Source: Hemerocallis citrina (lineage: Eukaryota; Streptophyta; Magnoliopsida; Asparagales; Asphodelaceae). From it: a stretch of 64,000 nt of DNA. A program made the translations under genes and the position numbers. Within the stretch, counting starts at the first letter, position 1, and each line of letters begins with the position of its first letter. Below are positions 45,184 to 56,639 of the stretch, piece after piece. The notes below the pieces were generated by a model. It saw only the letters and a program-made list of their open reading frames with translations. It was not told the DNA's origin and made no database searches. The stretch lies in assembly GCA_017893485.1 (NCBI GenBank), contig CM030363.1, forward strand, positions 111,719,073 through 111,783,072. The letters run 5' to 3'.

Positions 45184-46374
45184 TTGTGTTTAAAAGCATA
45201 TAAGTTTTCGAATGATTTGTGCTTAGTAGCTTCTAATAATGATTCTTGGCTTTGGCATAGACGTTTTGGCCATGTGAATATGAAAAATCTCTCTAAATTG
45301 TCTAAGTACAACCTAGTTAAAGGGCTACCAAGACTATCCTTTAAAAGGGATAAGTTATGTGATACATCTCAACTAGGTAAACAAATTAAATCTACTTTTA
45401 AAACAAAAGAAGTAATTTCTACTAGTAGGCAGCTCGAATTAATTCACATGGATTTATTTGGCCCTACTAGAGTTGCTTCTTTAAATAAAAGTAGTTATGT
45501 ATTTGTTTTAGTAGACGATTTTTCACGATTCACTTGGACTTTCTTTTTAAAACATAAGAATGATGCTTTTGAAGAATTTGCTAATTTTTGTAAACGAATT
45601 CAAAATCAAAAGTCTCTAACCATAGTCATTATTAGAAGTGATCATGGCGGAGAATTTGAAAATGAAACGTTTGCAGAATATTGCAACAAGAATGGTATAA
45701 CTCATTCATTTGCATTTCCTAGAGCTTCACCACAAAATGGAGTGGTTGAAAGGAAGAATAGGACTTTGCAAGAATGTGCACGTACCATACTTGTTGAAAG
45801 CAATTTACCTAAGTATTTTTGGGCTAAAGCCGTTGCTACAGCTTATTATGTTTTAAATAGAATTTTGATTAGGCCTAAGCTAAAGAAAATATTTTATGAA
45901 CTATTTTTTGATAAAATTCCTAAGGTCTCTTACTTTAAAATATTTGGATGTAAGTGTTTTATTCTGAACACTAAGGATAATTTAGATAAGTTTGATCCTA
46001 GATCTAATGAGGCTATCTTTATAGGATACTCAAATAGGAGTAAAGCATATAAAATTTTCAACAAGTCAACAATGACTACTGAAGAATCCATGCATGTTGC
46101 ATTTGATGAATCTCTGTCTTCATCGACTTTAACTGAAGATGATGAAACTAATTCATCACCCTTAAATAAAGTAATTATATCTTTAGAACAAAATAGTCTT
46201 GCGGATAAGTCGACTGATAAGGAAGTCAAGTCGACTGATGTAAATCAGTCGACTGATGGACTTGTCAAGTCGACTGATCCTGTTGTGATGTCTCCAACTT
46301 TACCAAAATCTTTTATTGAAGTTAGAGATCATCCTCATGACTTAATAATTGGTGACATTTCACATGATATTTAG
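45184..46374 (+). pseudogene. G integrase and linker with repeated S-T-D motif
   Basis: The pre-integrase and zinc region (LWHRRFGHVNMKNL, then CDTSQLGKQ with one expected Cys missing) leads to the core MDLFGPTR (first Asp), IIRSDHGGEFEN (second Asp) and PQNGVVERKNRTLQE (Glu). YVLNRILIRP and a GYSNRSKAYKIFN block follow. The linker to RT (46200-46290) carries four S-T-D copies, each coded by TCGACTGA inside the CAGTCGACTG-type motif. The frame ends TAG at 46372 but continues in the same frame into RT, so only point nonsense mutations break it. Confidence 0.92.
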
Positions 46375-47961
46375 ACGAGATCACATGTTAACATGATATC
46401 TCACACAGCTTTCTTGTCGGATTTTGAACCGAAAAATATATAAGAAGCGTGTGAGAATGAATTTTGGATGAATACAATGCAAGATGAGTTAAACCAATTC
46501 ATAAGGAATGATGTATGGGATTTAGTTCCACGACCTCCTGATCATACTATAGTTGGTACTAAATGGGAATTCAAGAATAAGTTAGATGAATCAGGACAAG
46601 TTGTTAGGAACAAAGCTAGACTAGTTGCTCAAGGGTATAATCAAGAAGAAGGCATAGATTTTGATGAAACATATGCTTCTGTTGCTAGATTAGAATCAAT
46701 TCGTATCTTATTATCTTTTGCTTGTTTTATGAACTTTACACTTTTTCAAATGGATGTTAAAAGTGCATTCCTTAATGGGTTTATAAAGGAAAATGTTTAT
46801 GTTAAACAACCACCAGGTTTTGAACATGAACAATTCCCAAACCACGTTTTTAAATTGAAAAAGGCTTTATAAGGTCTTAAACAAGCACCTCGTGCTTGGT
46901 ATGATTGATTGAAGACTTTTCTTTTAGAAACAGGTTATGAAATAGGTAAAGTAGATACTACTTTATTTATTAGAAGAATTAAGGATGATATTTTAATCAT
47001 ACAAATATATGTTGATGATATAATTTTTGGTTCTACTGATAGTAATCTATGTCAAGAGTTTGCTAACACCATGAAAAACGAGTTTGAGATGAGTCACATG
47101 GGTGAACTCAATTATTTCCTTGGACTACAAATTAAGCAGTCACATAATGGCATATTCATTAATCAAGGAAAATATGCTAAGGAATTACTTAAACGGTTTA
47201 ACATGGATAGCACGAGTAGTAAAACCACACCTATGGCTACTACCACTACCCTTTACAAAGATGAATTAGGTAAGAGTGTCGATCAGAAACTCTATCGAGG
47301 TATGATTGGCTCACTCTTATATATAACTGCTAGTAGACCGGACATTATGTTTAGTGTATGTTTGTATGTTAGATATCAGTCAAGTCCTAAAGAGTCTCAC
47401 TTAAAAGCTGTGAAACGCATTTTAAGATATATTAAAGGCATATCAGATTATGGTCTATTTTATCCACGCACCGACAATTTTCAACTTCTGTCATATAGTG
47501 ATCCGGATTTTGCCGGTAGTAAAATTGACCGCAAAAGCACTAGTGAGACATATCACTATTTGGGACATTCACTAGTCTCTTGGTGCAGTAAGAAGCAAAA
47601 TTTGGTATCCCTATCTACTACAGAAGCTGAATATATCGCTGCAAGTTTGGCTTGTGCCCAAATTTTGTGGATGAAAAAAACCTTATTAGACTATGGTATT
47701 TCATTTGAAAAACCTTCAATAATGTGTGATAATACCAGTGCCATTAACTTATCTAAAAATCCGGTTCAACATTCACGTACAAAACATATTGATATTCGAC
47801 ATCATTTTTTACATGATCATGTTTTAAAGGGAGACATTTCTTTAAACTTTATTTCTACTGATAAACAGGTAGAGGACATTTTTACCAAACCTCTTAAGGA
47901 AGACACCTTTATCACCTTAAGAAGAGAACTAGGGATTTGTAGTTTTCGTGATGTTTCTTGA
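46375..47961 (+). pseudogene. G reverse transcriptase and RNase H
   Basis: The RT start ([58 protein letters not shown]) ends at a TAA (46870) with a second stop at 46906. The same frame continues from 46909 with IYVDDIIFGSTD (active site), MSHMGELNYFLGLQI, ASRPDIMFSVCLYVRYQ, and RNase H (YSDPDFAGSKIDRKSTS, STTEAEYIAASLACAQ, MCDNTSAINLSKNP, RTKHIDIRHHF). The stop is at 47961. From 46909 the frame is uninterrupted for 350 codons. Confidence 0.93.
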
Positions 47962-48510
47962 AATTTTTTTTTAAGTCGACTTACAAGAATTGTTCGGTCG
48001 ACTGCCAAGTATCTTTTTCAAATTTTTGTCAAAGTTTTATGCTCTGAACAGTCGGCTGTGATTAGTAACCAGTCGACTGACCTGTTGTATTAATTTTTTT
48101 TTACTCTCGACTAAGTTGACTTCCTCTTAATACCAATCGACTGTCGCGAATCAGTTTTATTAAAATTCAAATTTTGGCACATCTTTGAGGAGACTGTTCA
48201 CCTTTTTACTGTTTTTTGACCATATCTGAGCTGTTGCTATCCCTCTCTTTGATCTCAACCATACATTTCTGTGTAAAAACCCTAAACCTACTCCCTTCCT
48301 TTCACTTTTACCTTATCGTTATCTCCCAGATCTGAAGAAGATAAATCGACTGCTGCTGCTGTTGCTGCTGCTGCTGTCAATTTCCAGTCTTGTGAAGATC
48401 CAACTCCTCTGATTTCTTGTTGTGTTCAATTCCACTTGAAGCTCTTTTGATTCTTCTGAGTCTCTTTATTGGTATACTTTCCCTCTTTTTATTTGAAAGT
48501 TTTGTTTCTT
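47962..48510 (+). other. G spacer between pol and the extra ORF
   Basis: It is non-coding. It holds three CAGTCGACTG-type pairs (47974/47996, 48050/48071, 48114/48135) and a CTG/TTG triplet run at 48349-48378. A pyrimidine-rich stretch leads to ATG 48511. Confidence 0.6.
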
Positions 48511-49547
48511 ATGGCTCCTAAGAGATTAAAAACATCTCTGTAGAGGAAGGTTCATCTTCTAGGGACTATATCCAATATCTTAGAAGTCCCGACCTTGTTG
48601 AAAAATGGTACATCATATGTTCCATTATGATTTTTCCGGGTCGGTTTGTAAATTTTTCCGATCTTGATATGTTTAATCTCATGTCTTTGTTTCAACATCG
48701 TGGTCTTTATGAGTTTTTGTCTTTAGAAAATCAACCCTACTACTACCCTCAACTCATCTATTTGTTTTATAAAAATATGAAGATTGTCCAATCGGATGAT
48801 GGTAGTGAGATTTTCATCTATACCTCTATCAAAAATAAGAAGATGAAACTCACCTCCGAAAGAATCAACATTATTTTAGGTTTAGATGATGAAGGGCTTG
48901 ACTTAGGAGAAATTGAGATGGACTATGCCACCACTTTATCTAAAATTTATTTGCCAAATCATGGACCCCCTATGACAAATAGGTCCATTATCCCTATTGC
49001 AAAACTTGTTGCACGCATAATATCATACAATATCATTCTCAAAACAGGGAGTTATGATCCGTACTCCATAGAGTTACAACAAGCTATTTATGTAATATTT
49101 GGCAAAATTAATATAAATTGGGGTCGTATCATCTTTTCTAGGCTTCATAAGGCTCATACATCATTTCTTCCTTTTGGTGCCCTTCTTACTCAAGTCTTTT
49201 GTGCTTATGATGTCGATCTCGATGCAGAGACTAATGTAGTAAAGCACTATGAGTCTTTTGATTGTGCAAGTTTAGCATGCATGAAGCTTCTCTCTTCTCC
49301 ACCTAGGTCTACTTCTAGGACTTCCCCTCCTGTTCCTTTAGCTACTTCACCTCGTCAGTCTTCTGCTTCTAGTTCCTTTCGTGCTCGAGCAGATTTTGAT
49401 GATCCTTGCAGTATTTATCATGTTGTCAATTATATCATGGATCGTCACGATGTTCTTGAGTCAAATATTTCTCATCTTACCCGCCTATTCACCACTCAAT
49501 TTCCTCCTCCCTCTCATGATGACCAAGATGAAGATGATGAAGATTGA
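48511..49547 (+). pseudogene. G extra 3' ORF: putative plant transposon protein domain
   Basis: ATG 48511 is followed by an early shift around 48530-48540; the long frame is then open from about 48540 and contains an ATG at 48627. Helix-rich blocks include LVEKWYIICS, RGLYEFLSLENQPYYYPQLI, YLFYKNMKIVQ, KLTSERINIILGLDDEGLDL and a final LPFGALLTQVFCAYDVDLD. A Ser/Pro-rich linker and an acidic tail (HDDQDEDDED) follow. The pattern resembles the plant putative transposon protein domain (Transposase_32 type) found beside retrotransposon pol genes. There is no clear signal peptide or membrane segment, which argues against an env-type protein. Function is unknown. Confidence 0.55.
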
Positions 49548-49924
49548 TGAGCTACTATTTTCATTTTTTTTATGTATTTCCTACTTATTTTAGCATTTTC
49601 TATCTGTTCTGTAATCGTTTGAACTAAGACTACTCTTTTTTATATGAATGACATTTTGCTCTCCATTATTTTTGTGTGAGGAATATTTTTTTTCCCTCTA
49701 TTTTTGTTGATGACAAAAGGGGAGAAAATATAAGCTACAATTTTTATGTTGCTTTGTGTTATGTTTTGGTGATACATATCTTGTTATGTTTTGGTGATAC
49801 ATATCTTTGTGCATATTTTTGTGCATGTTTTCACACCTATGCATGTTGTACATTTGATAGGGGGAGCATGTAAGTACTTGTAATATTTATTCCTATTATT
49901 ATAAGCTATTGTGTTGTCATCATC
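49548..49924 (+). other. G 3' untranslated stretch
   Basis: T-rich sequence with a repeated TTATGTTTTGGTGATACATATC (two near copies at 49757-49805). No coding similarity. It leads into the polypurine tract. Confidence 0.5.
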
Positions 49925-49938
49925 AAAAGGGGGGAGAA
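49925..49938 (+). other. G polypurine tract
   Basis: AAAAGGGGGGAGAA abuts the 3' LTR TGTTGATT. It is a textbook copia tract. Confidence 0.9.
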
Positions 49939-52900
49939 TGTTGATTTTTGATTTTGATGATTACAACAAGAAATGCAAAATTGTTGTGCTACTTCTTAAA
50001 TATTATAGGATATACATTCTAACAAGCTTTACAAGGTTCTCAAAGCAAGTTGATTAAGCAAAGCTACAAACAAAGCTCTTATAGCTAATTGATCAAGAAA
50101 GCTACAAGGTTGCCAGCTTCAAAGAAAAAGACGAAGGCTAAAAGCTCTATCTCAAGACTCAAGACTCAGGACAGTACCTATGCTTCAAATGTTGTATTAA
50201 GTGTCTTATAAACAATTGTAACTTTTTATTTCTTTGAGTCTTAGAAATTCTGTAATAGCCTTGTCACACACACTCACACGTCTTTAAAATAATTGAGTGT
50301 TTTTCAAACATAAAAAGATCAAAACAAGATTGAAAAAGCTCAGCTGTTAAGTACCAATCGATCGCCATAAGGCACCAGTCGACTGTCCTAGTACTAAACT
50401 GTTTGAACTTATTCAAACTCTGATCAATCGACTCATAACGGCAACCCAGTCAACTGTTCAAGTCATTTCGACAGTTTACTGATTTTAAAAGTTGATTTTT
50501 TCGAATTCAAAAGTTTTAATTCCGTTGGTTGACAGTTGGTACAACTGCTTCTCAACGTCTAGTGATTCCAACTCTATAAATAGAGTATAGAAATCACTTG
50601 GAAAAGGTTAACAACTTATTTCCAAGCTTTTTTGTAACCCCTATTTTTCATTTTATGTATTTTGGAGTGTATTTTTTTCATTTTTGTGTATTTTATCTCT
50701 CTTGTATTTTTCTGAACCGTATATTGGATTTGTTTTCAATATGTATTCATTTTATTTAATTTTGAGCTGCTTGTGTTGTTTGATCGTCGCTTTTGTTCAT
50801 TTTTTGTCATTTTGACTCTTTACCTCATTTTTGGCCTCGTTCTCTTCATTTTATTTTTCCATGGTGATTGTGATGGAATTTTGGTGGTGATTTTCCAAAC
50901 CTATGATTTTGACTCCTAATTAGATTTTTTTCAAGAGCCATAGAATTCACTTCTAAATTGTATTCCCATTTGTTATTTACCCAATACGCATTACCCATTT
51001 GTATACCTATTACTACATACTAATACCCACAACCCATTAGCCCACATTAAATCCTATATATAAACCCCTAACTCCTTAAACCCTAACCCTAACCCTAACC
51101 CTAGTCTCTCTTCCTCTCCTCCTTATCCCGGCCTCCCCTCCTTGTGTGCACCCGGCTGCTCCCAAACCCGAGCCACCCCAGGCCGGCCATCCCCTAGGCC
51201 GATCACCATCTCCGACTACAACCCCACCTTCGGCCACCACACAAAACCCGACCACCCCACTTCCTTGATTGCCTAGCAGACACCACCAAAGCACCACCAT
51301 CATCATCAACTATCATCTATCCCCTTCCCATGTGGATTCTCAAAGTGGGTATTTGCCACTATGATCGTTGCTTCAAGGAGATCGTTCGTGGGTGGATTTC
51401 GTTCGTTGGGCTTGGATTCGTTGCTTGTAGCAGATTTCGTTCGTGGATTTCGCTTCTCTTCGTGTTTGGATCGTTTTTGTCCCCTAACTAAGGCAAGTAA
51501 CTTGTACTACAATTCAATGGTTTGATACAAGTCAAAAAGTTCACGTATAGTATAGTTGGGTCTAGAGACAACCCAAGATTGTGTTTTCCTTAATGGGTTT
51601 TGTCTCTATTGTGATAATTTGGCCATACATGACTCATGAGACAAATCTTGATATGTGATAACCTAGGAATTACCCAATTCTTGATTTTTAGTCATGCATG
51701 TGGATAATGGTGTGAATTTGTGTTTGAATTAAGACTCATGTGAAATAATAGGTTTGGATATGTTAATAACCCTAAATCATGATGTTTAGATACTTGGTAG
51801 GTTGTATTTCAAGTTTGAATGTGTTTGGATCAATATTCCTGAAGAAATGTTGTTCTTGTTTTAAAGTGTGAAATCTGTATTTACTGGGAGTTCTGTTTTG
51901 TTTTCTGTTTTCGTCCATGCTACAGCTAGTATCTTGATTCCTGTATAAAAGATGAATTTTAGATAATTTTGTCTATTTTCCAACCCCACTAGTTTTGCTT
52001 GATTTGGATTTCGTATGACTGAGTTATGACTGTTTTAGTACAGAGGTGTCGTTCAATTCCAGATTTTGTTTTGGGTTAATTTTGTTAACAAACTATTTTC
52101 AAGAACTATTCTATACATATTATCTTGATCCAATATTTTGGTCAGTGTTTCTATATGAAGTTAGGGATTACCCAGAAATTTGCTGAAATTTAAAGACAAG
52201 TTTTATGTCGTGTTTCATGCTCGTTTCTAAAATCTACTCATACTGTATTTTGCTTACTGTTCAGTAAAGAACTCTATTTTCACTATGATTCCTTATACTG
52301 TATGAAAATTCTTTGTGAAATATGAAAGTTAGTAAATCCTATCTATTTTCATGTCCCTTTAGCGGAATTGGATTTCGATTCACTGGTTACGAGATATCTT
52401 AGTTTTCGTACAGCAGTGTTGAGATTTTCAGATTCGTTAAACTATGTTCTCTTGATGATTTTTTATTTTTGATTACTGATCTATTCTTACTGGAATATTA
52501 TAAAAATTTATATTTTGATTCTAAACATATAGGGAAATACCCCAGATTTTTCTTGAATTTATTTGATGAGTTTTGATGCTTTTTTTCTAACTGAGAATTC
52601 GTTTTCCTGATTTCTGACTGAACATGTTTTCTGTCTTTGAACTTATTTTGAGTTGAGATGTTGTGAATTACTATATGACTTAATTACACTCGTTGGATTC
52701 GTGTGGATGTCTAGTTTCCAAATCCTTCGACAGATCTAGATTTATATTTCTATAGAGACAGGAATTACTGTTTTAGTACTGATCTGTCATGCTGTCCTGA
52801 TTATGATCATACACTGTTTTGCTCGTTTATGTGAATGTATATCACCCATGCTTATACATTTGTTTCTCTGAACCTAATACTGATTAAACCATGTTATTTT

Positions 52901-54886
52901 GGCACTTTTTCATACTCATTCATGCCTGTTTGATGACCATAATAAAAGTAACCAAGCCGGGATGTAAGGGAAAGATCTAGTAGTGAAAAATATAGAAACG
53001 TGTACTTGAAAGAGGACCTGTGTCCTGCCTGCCTGTTACATGTTCATGACTACATGATTCATGATCCTATTTACCTGTACCTGATTGCATGCTTTCCTAT
53101 AGGAAGATGTACTCGGAAGATAACCACTAGGTTAAGCATGTTTCCTGTACTTGACTGCATACTTCCCTTAGAAAGGTGTACTCAGAAAAGAACCACTAGG
53201 TTCTACCTATTCCTGTTTCCTGTACCTAAGTACACTGCCCTATGGACTCCACTATGAAACCTAAAGCGAAACTGTTTGTTGTAGCAACCATGTGATATGA
53301 CTTTGGGGCGCATGAAGTGCTACCTAGATAGTAAATAACAAGACTTGATATGACATAAATCTGATACCTGTTTACCTGTTACCTGTTTACCTGTTACTTG
53401 ATTATCCTGTTACCTGATTACTTGTTACCTGTTTACCTGATTATCTGACAATTGAAACATATTTACCTGTACACCTGATAGCTTGACACTTGATACTTGT
53501 TACCTGTACCTGTTAGTATACCATACTACTTAGTTCTATTTTTCTTGATTTAGGTTCGATATTATCTTCCTGTTGATACACTTTTACCATGCTAGGCCTG
53601 TTACTTAGAATTTTCTAACCCATGTGCTTGTATCCTACATTATTTGTGACCCGCGACTTACAATTGACGGGTACTTATTTTCTTCTTTTTTCCCTTTTTC
53701 TGCAAATTTACTAATTGCAGATCAGGACGGTCAGCTGCCAGAAGATATTGGCGAGATTATGCATTAGTGCTAGAATTTCTGCTTTATTATTAATTGTTGC
53801 TTGATCATTGGATATGTGTATTTGGTTATTTGGATATTATTTGTATTTGGGCGAAGTGACCCAGGATATTGTTTTCTCCAGACTCTGATTTATTTGAGAA
53901 TATTGCATTTGGTTTCAAGTAAATTTCTGTTAGTAATTTGTTTCAATTTTGCATGTTGGTTGTGCCTTTTGCTTCCGACTCTGATTATTTCTGTGATGTG
54001 TTGCAAAGATTCTTGAACAGCTTAAGGATGATGAAAATCATTCGCTGGGCTTTTGTTACGTATCCGTATTCCATATTCCTTTTTGGGAAGCGGGGCGTGA
54101 CATTTTTGTTTCTCAAGTTCTCAAGCTTTTGGTTTTAACAAGAAAAAGCATTCACTTTCTAAGTCTTGGTTCTCTGAAATCAGTCTAGCATAACAGTGAT
54201 TTCGTTTTAGATTGATTTCGGAAGTTGACCTAATAGCCCCGCATAAAATCACATTCACAACAAGGCTATAGGTTGATTGTAACATTTTGTTATTGTTCTT
54301 CACTCTCGAATTGTGAGAGTGGTTCCTCTCGGATGGAGAGTAGGGCTCTAGGGTGTAGAGTCAGGTTGTCACTCTTGGTGGAAGAGTGAGTTGCTTTCTC
54401 TAGTTGTGAGAAAAGACTACGGGTTGGACAAGGTTGTTCTCTAGTGTCGTAGGGTATTCTTGTAATTTTTTCAAGAATAGTAGAAAATCTCAAGTGGGTT
54501 GCTTGGGGACTGGATGTAGGTCGGGAGGACCAAACTAGGATACATCGTGTGTACTCGGTGTATCTTTTTGAACTTGTATTTCATTTTCTTGCCTTTTAAA
54601 TTCTCTGTGAAACTTGTCCGGGAAGTCGACTGAGTCAATTTGTAAGTCGACTGGTCAGACTTGTACTACTTTCTTTCTGAAAACTTGTCTGGTAAGTCGA
54701 CTGTCTCTTCTATAAGTTGACTGATCAGACTCGTCTTAAAATACTCTTCTTAACTGTCGTCCCAGTCGACCGGTTTCTCTTTTCAAGTCGACTGGTCAGA
54801 AGAAAAGTTCAATTCCACAATTATTTTTTATAAAACACTATTCATCCCCCCTCTAGTGTTTCTTGCCTTGCCTACAGGATCCAACA
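49939..54886 (+). repeat. G 3' LTR (about 1473 bp, interrupted by X2)
   Basis: It matches 41460-42944 with few substitutions. It is split at 50628-50632 by X2 and resumes at 54108. Motif pairs are kept, some altered (for example CAATCGATCG near 50356). Confidence 0.93.
50633..54102 (+). mobile_element. X2: solo LTR (3470 bp) inside the G 3' LTR
   Basis: It begins TGTAACCCC and ends GGGGCGTGACA. TTTTT flanks both sides (50628-50632 and 54103-54107), a 5-bp duplication; the other LTR of G shows the empty site. A TATATATAAA box lies near 51054, then CCCTAACCCTAACCC (51075-51100) and the GC-donor-like AAGGCAAGT (51490-51498). TTACCTG words repeat at 53360-53520. It is the same family as X1, in opposite orientation. 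No coding domain was found; the ORFs inside (for example 51076-51309) are low-complexity. Confidence 0.85.
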
Positions 54887-54929
54887 CCTCAGACACGCCA
54901 AACACCGAAGCAAGGCTTTCGCCAGTCAA

Positions 54930-55719
54930 CCAGGTCCTCTGGTTCGATGCTTGGCATGGATCTCGAGCAGGCACCTATCTTTTCCATAAAATTGCCTTAC
55001 CGCACAAGTCCATTTGGCTCGACGCTCGGCATGGATCTCGATCAGGCACCTAACATTTTCACAAGATTTGCTCAAAAGCAAGGCCATCTGTCTCGACGCT
55101 CAGCATGGATCTCGAGCAAGCACCTAGCTTTTCCACAAATTTGCCTCACAGCACAAGTCCATCTGGCTCGACGTTCGACATGGATCTTGAGCAGACACCT
55201 AGCATTTCCACAAGATTCCCTCAAAAGCAAGGCCATCTGGCTCGACGCTCGGTATGGATCTCGAGCAGGCACCTAGCTTTTCCACAAATTTGCCTCACAG
55301 CACAAGTCCATTTGGCTCGATGCTCGGTATGGATCTCAAGCAGGCACCTAGCATTTCCACAAGATTGCCTCAAAAGCAAGTCCATCTGGATCGACGCTCG
55401 GCATGGATCTCGAGCAGGCACCTTGCTTTTCCACAAAATTGCCTCACAGCACAAGTCCATCTGGCTCAACGTTTGGCATGGATCTCGAGCAGGCACCTAG
55501 CATTTCCACAAAATTGCCTTACAGCACAAGTCCATCTGGCTCGACAGTCGACATAGATCTCGAGCAGGCACTTAGATTTTCCACAAAATTGCGTCACAGC
55601 ACCAGTCCATCTGGCTCGACGCTCGGCATGGATCTCAAGCAGGCACCTAGCATTTCCACTAAATTGCCTCACAGCACAAGTTCATCTGGCTCGACGCTCG
55701 GCATGGATCTCGAGCAGGA
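54930..55719. repeat. Element A second tandem array, part 1 (74-75 bp units, 11 copies)
   Basis: The marker CATGGATCTCGAGCAGGC recurs every 74 or 75 bp (54961, 55036, 55110, 55185, 55259, 55334, 55408, 55483, 55558, 55633, 55708). Units include TTTCCACAAAATTGCCTCAC and AAGTCCATCTGGCTCGACG. A 75-bp unit is a multiple of three, which explains the spurious long ORFs on both strands. F interrupts the array at 55720. Confidence 0.95.
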
Positions 55720-56639
55720 TGAAACACCCTAGAATTTATTTTTAAATAATGTTTTGGAATGTATGGATAAATTAAAGTGAATTTTGGTGATTTAATCAAC
55801 ATTTTTCTGAAAATTCCTTTTTGCACGTGCAAAACACATGTAAATATTTTTTTGGGGGGAAACACAAAGTCAAGAAATTTTTTGGGGGATATAAATTTTT
55901 TTGGTGAATAATAATTGCAATTTTCCGGATTTTTATAAGTCGTTATGGGTGTTTTTGCAATTATTGCTAAATTAAGTGTCTTTTCACGATAAATGCCACT
56001 TAGAGGCAAAATTTCAGAAGTTGATTTTCCTGTATTTCAAATGAGGCCGGCCAGCATTAGGAGAGATTTGGGGGATTTGAATCTCACCTTATTTGGTTAT
56101 CAAATTACCTAATTTAATGGATTTAAACATATAAAGATATTATCTTTAAAAAGGATATTTTGTAAATCTTCAAAACCCTAAAAGATTGTATATCCCGGCC
56201 AAATATACTGCAGCGCCCCCCCCCCCCCCCCCCCCCCCCGATGAACCCCAAAACTTATTTTCCTTCGTATCTTATTAAATTGGAGACTTGGATCTTGAAG
56301 CTTGCATTATTGGGTATTGGATCTTGGATTTTTTTTAGCAAAGGAAGGGGGCTTCTTATTTTCTTCTCTTCGTTGAAATCTTCTCTAAAAGATGAGTGAT
56401 ACTTTATCTCTTGTTTGGTTCGATATTAATTGAATATGATGAATTGTCTAATAGGATGCATACTAGAGGATTTTGTGTTTGATGTAGTAAGTAAATTTGA
56501 TGGGTGGGTAGTACTCTACCCTCTTATTTGTTATATACATGCTGTTCATGATGATTATTTCGTAAATGCATGCTAGAAGATTGTATATTGCTTTGATATA
56601 TTGATTTATTGAATGTATAATTGAAAGGGAACTTATATT

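Larger units (their letters stand above)
41460..54886 (+). mobile_element. Element G: SIRE-like Ty1/copia element, inserted in A
   Basis: The LTRs are 41460-42944 (1485 bp) and 49939-54886 (with X2 inside). They begin TGTTGATT and end GGATCCAACA. Target duplications are CCTCG (41455-41459) and CCTCA (54887-54891). The internal order is Met-tRNA primer site, gag with CCHC, protease, integrase, RT, RNase H, an extra ORF, and polypurine tract. Integrase before RT defines copia. The Gag style, long LTRs and extra 3' ORF fit the SIRE lineage. Gag and pol carry several stops. The palindromic CAGTCGACTG pairs occur throughout. Confidence 0.92.

Noticed and set aside
48627..49547. Envelope gene of a retrovirus-like element
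   Set aside because: No signal peptide, transmembrane helix or furin-like site is visible; the sequence fits a soluble helical protein better.
54856..55732. ORFs of up to 137 codons on both strands
   Set aside because: Their length follows from the 75-bp unit being a multiple of three; peptides repeat and match no domain.
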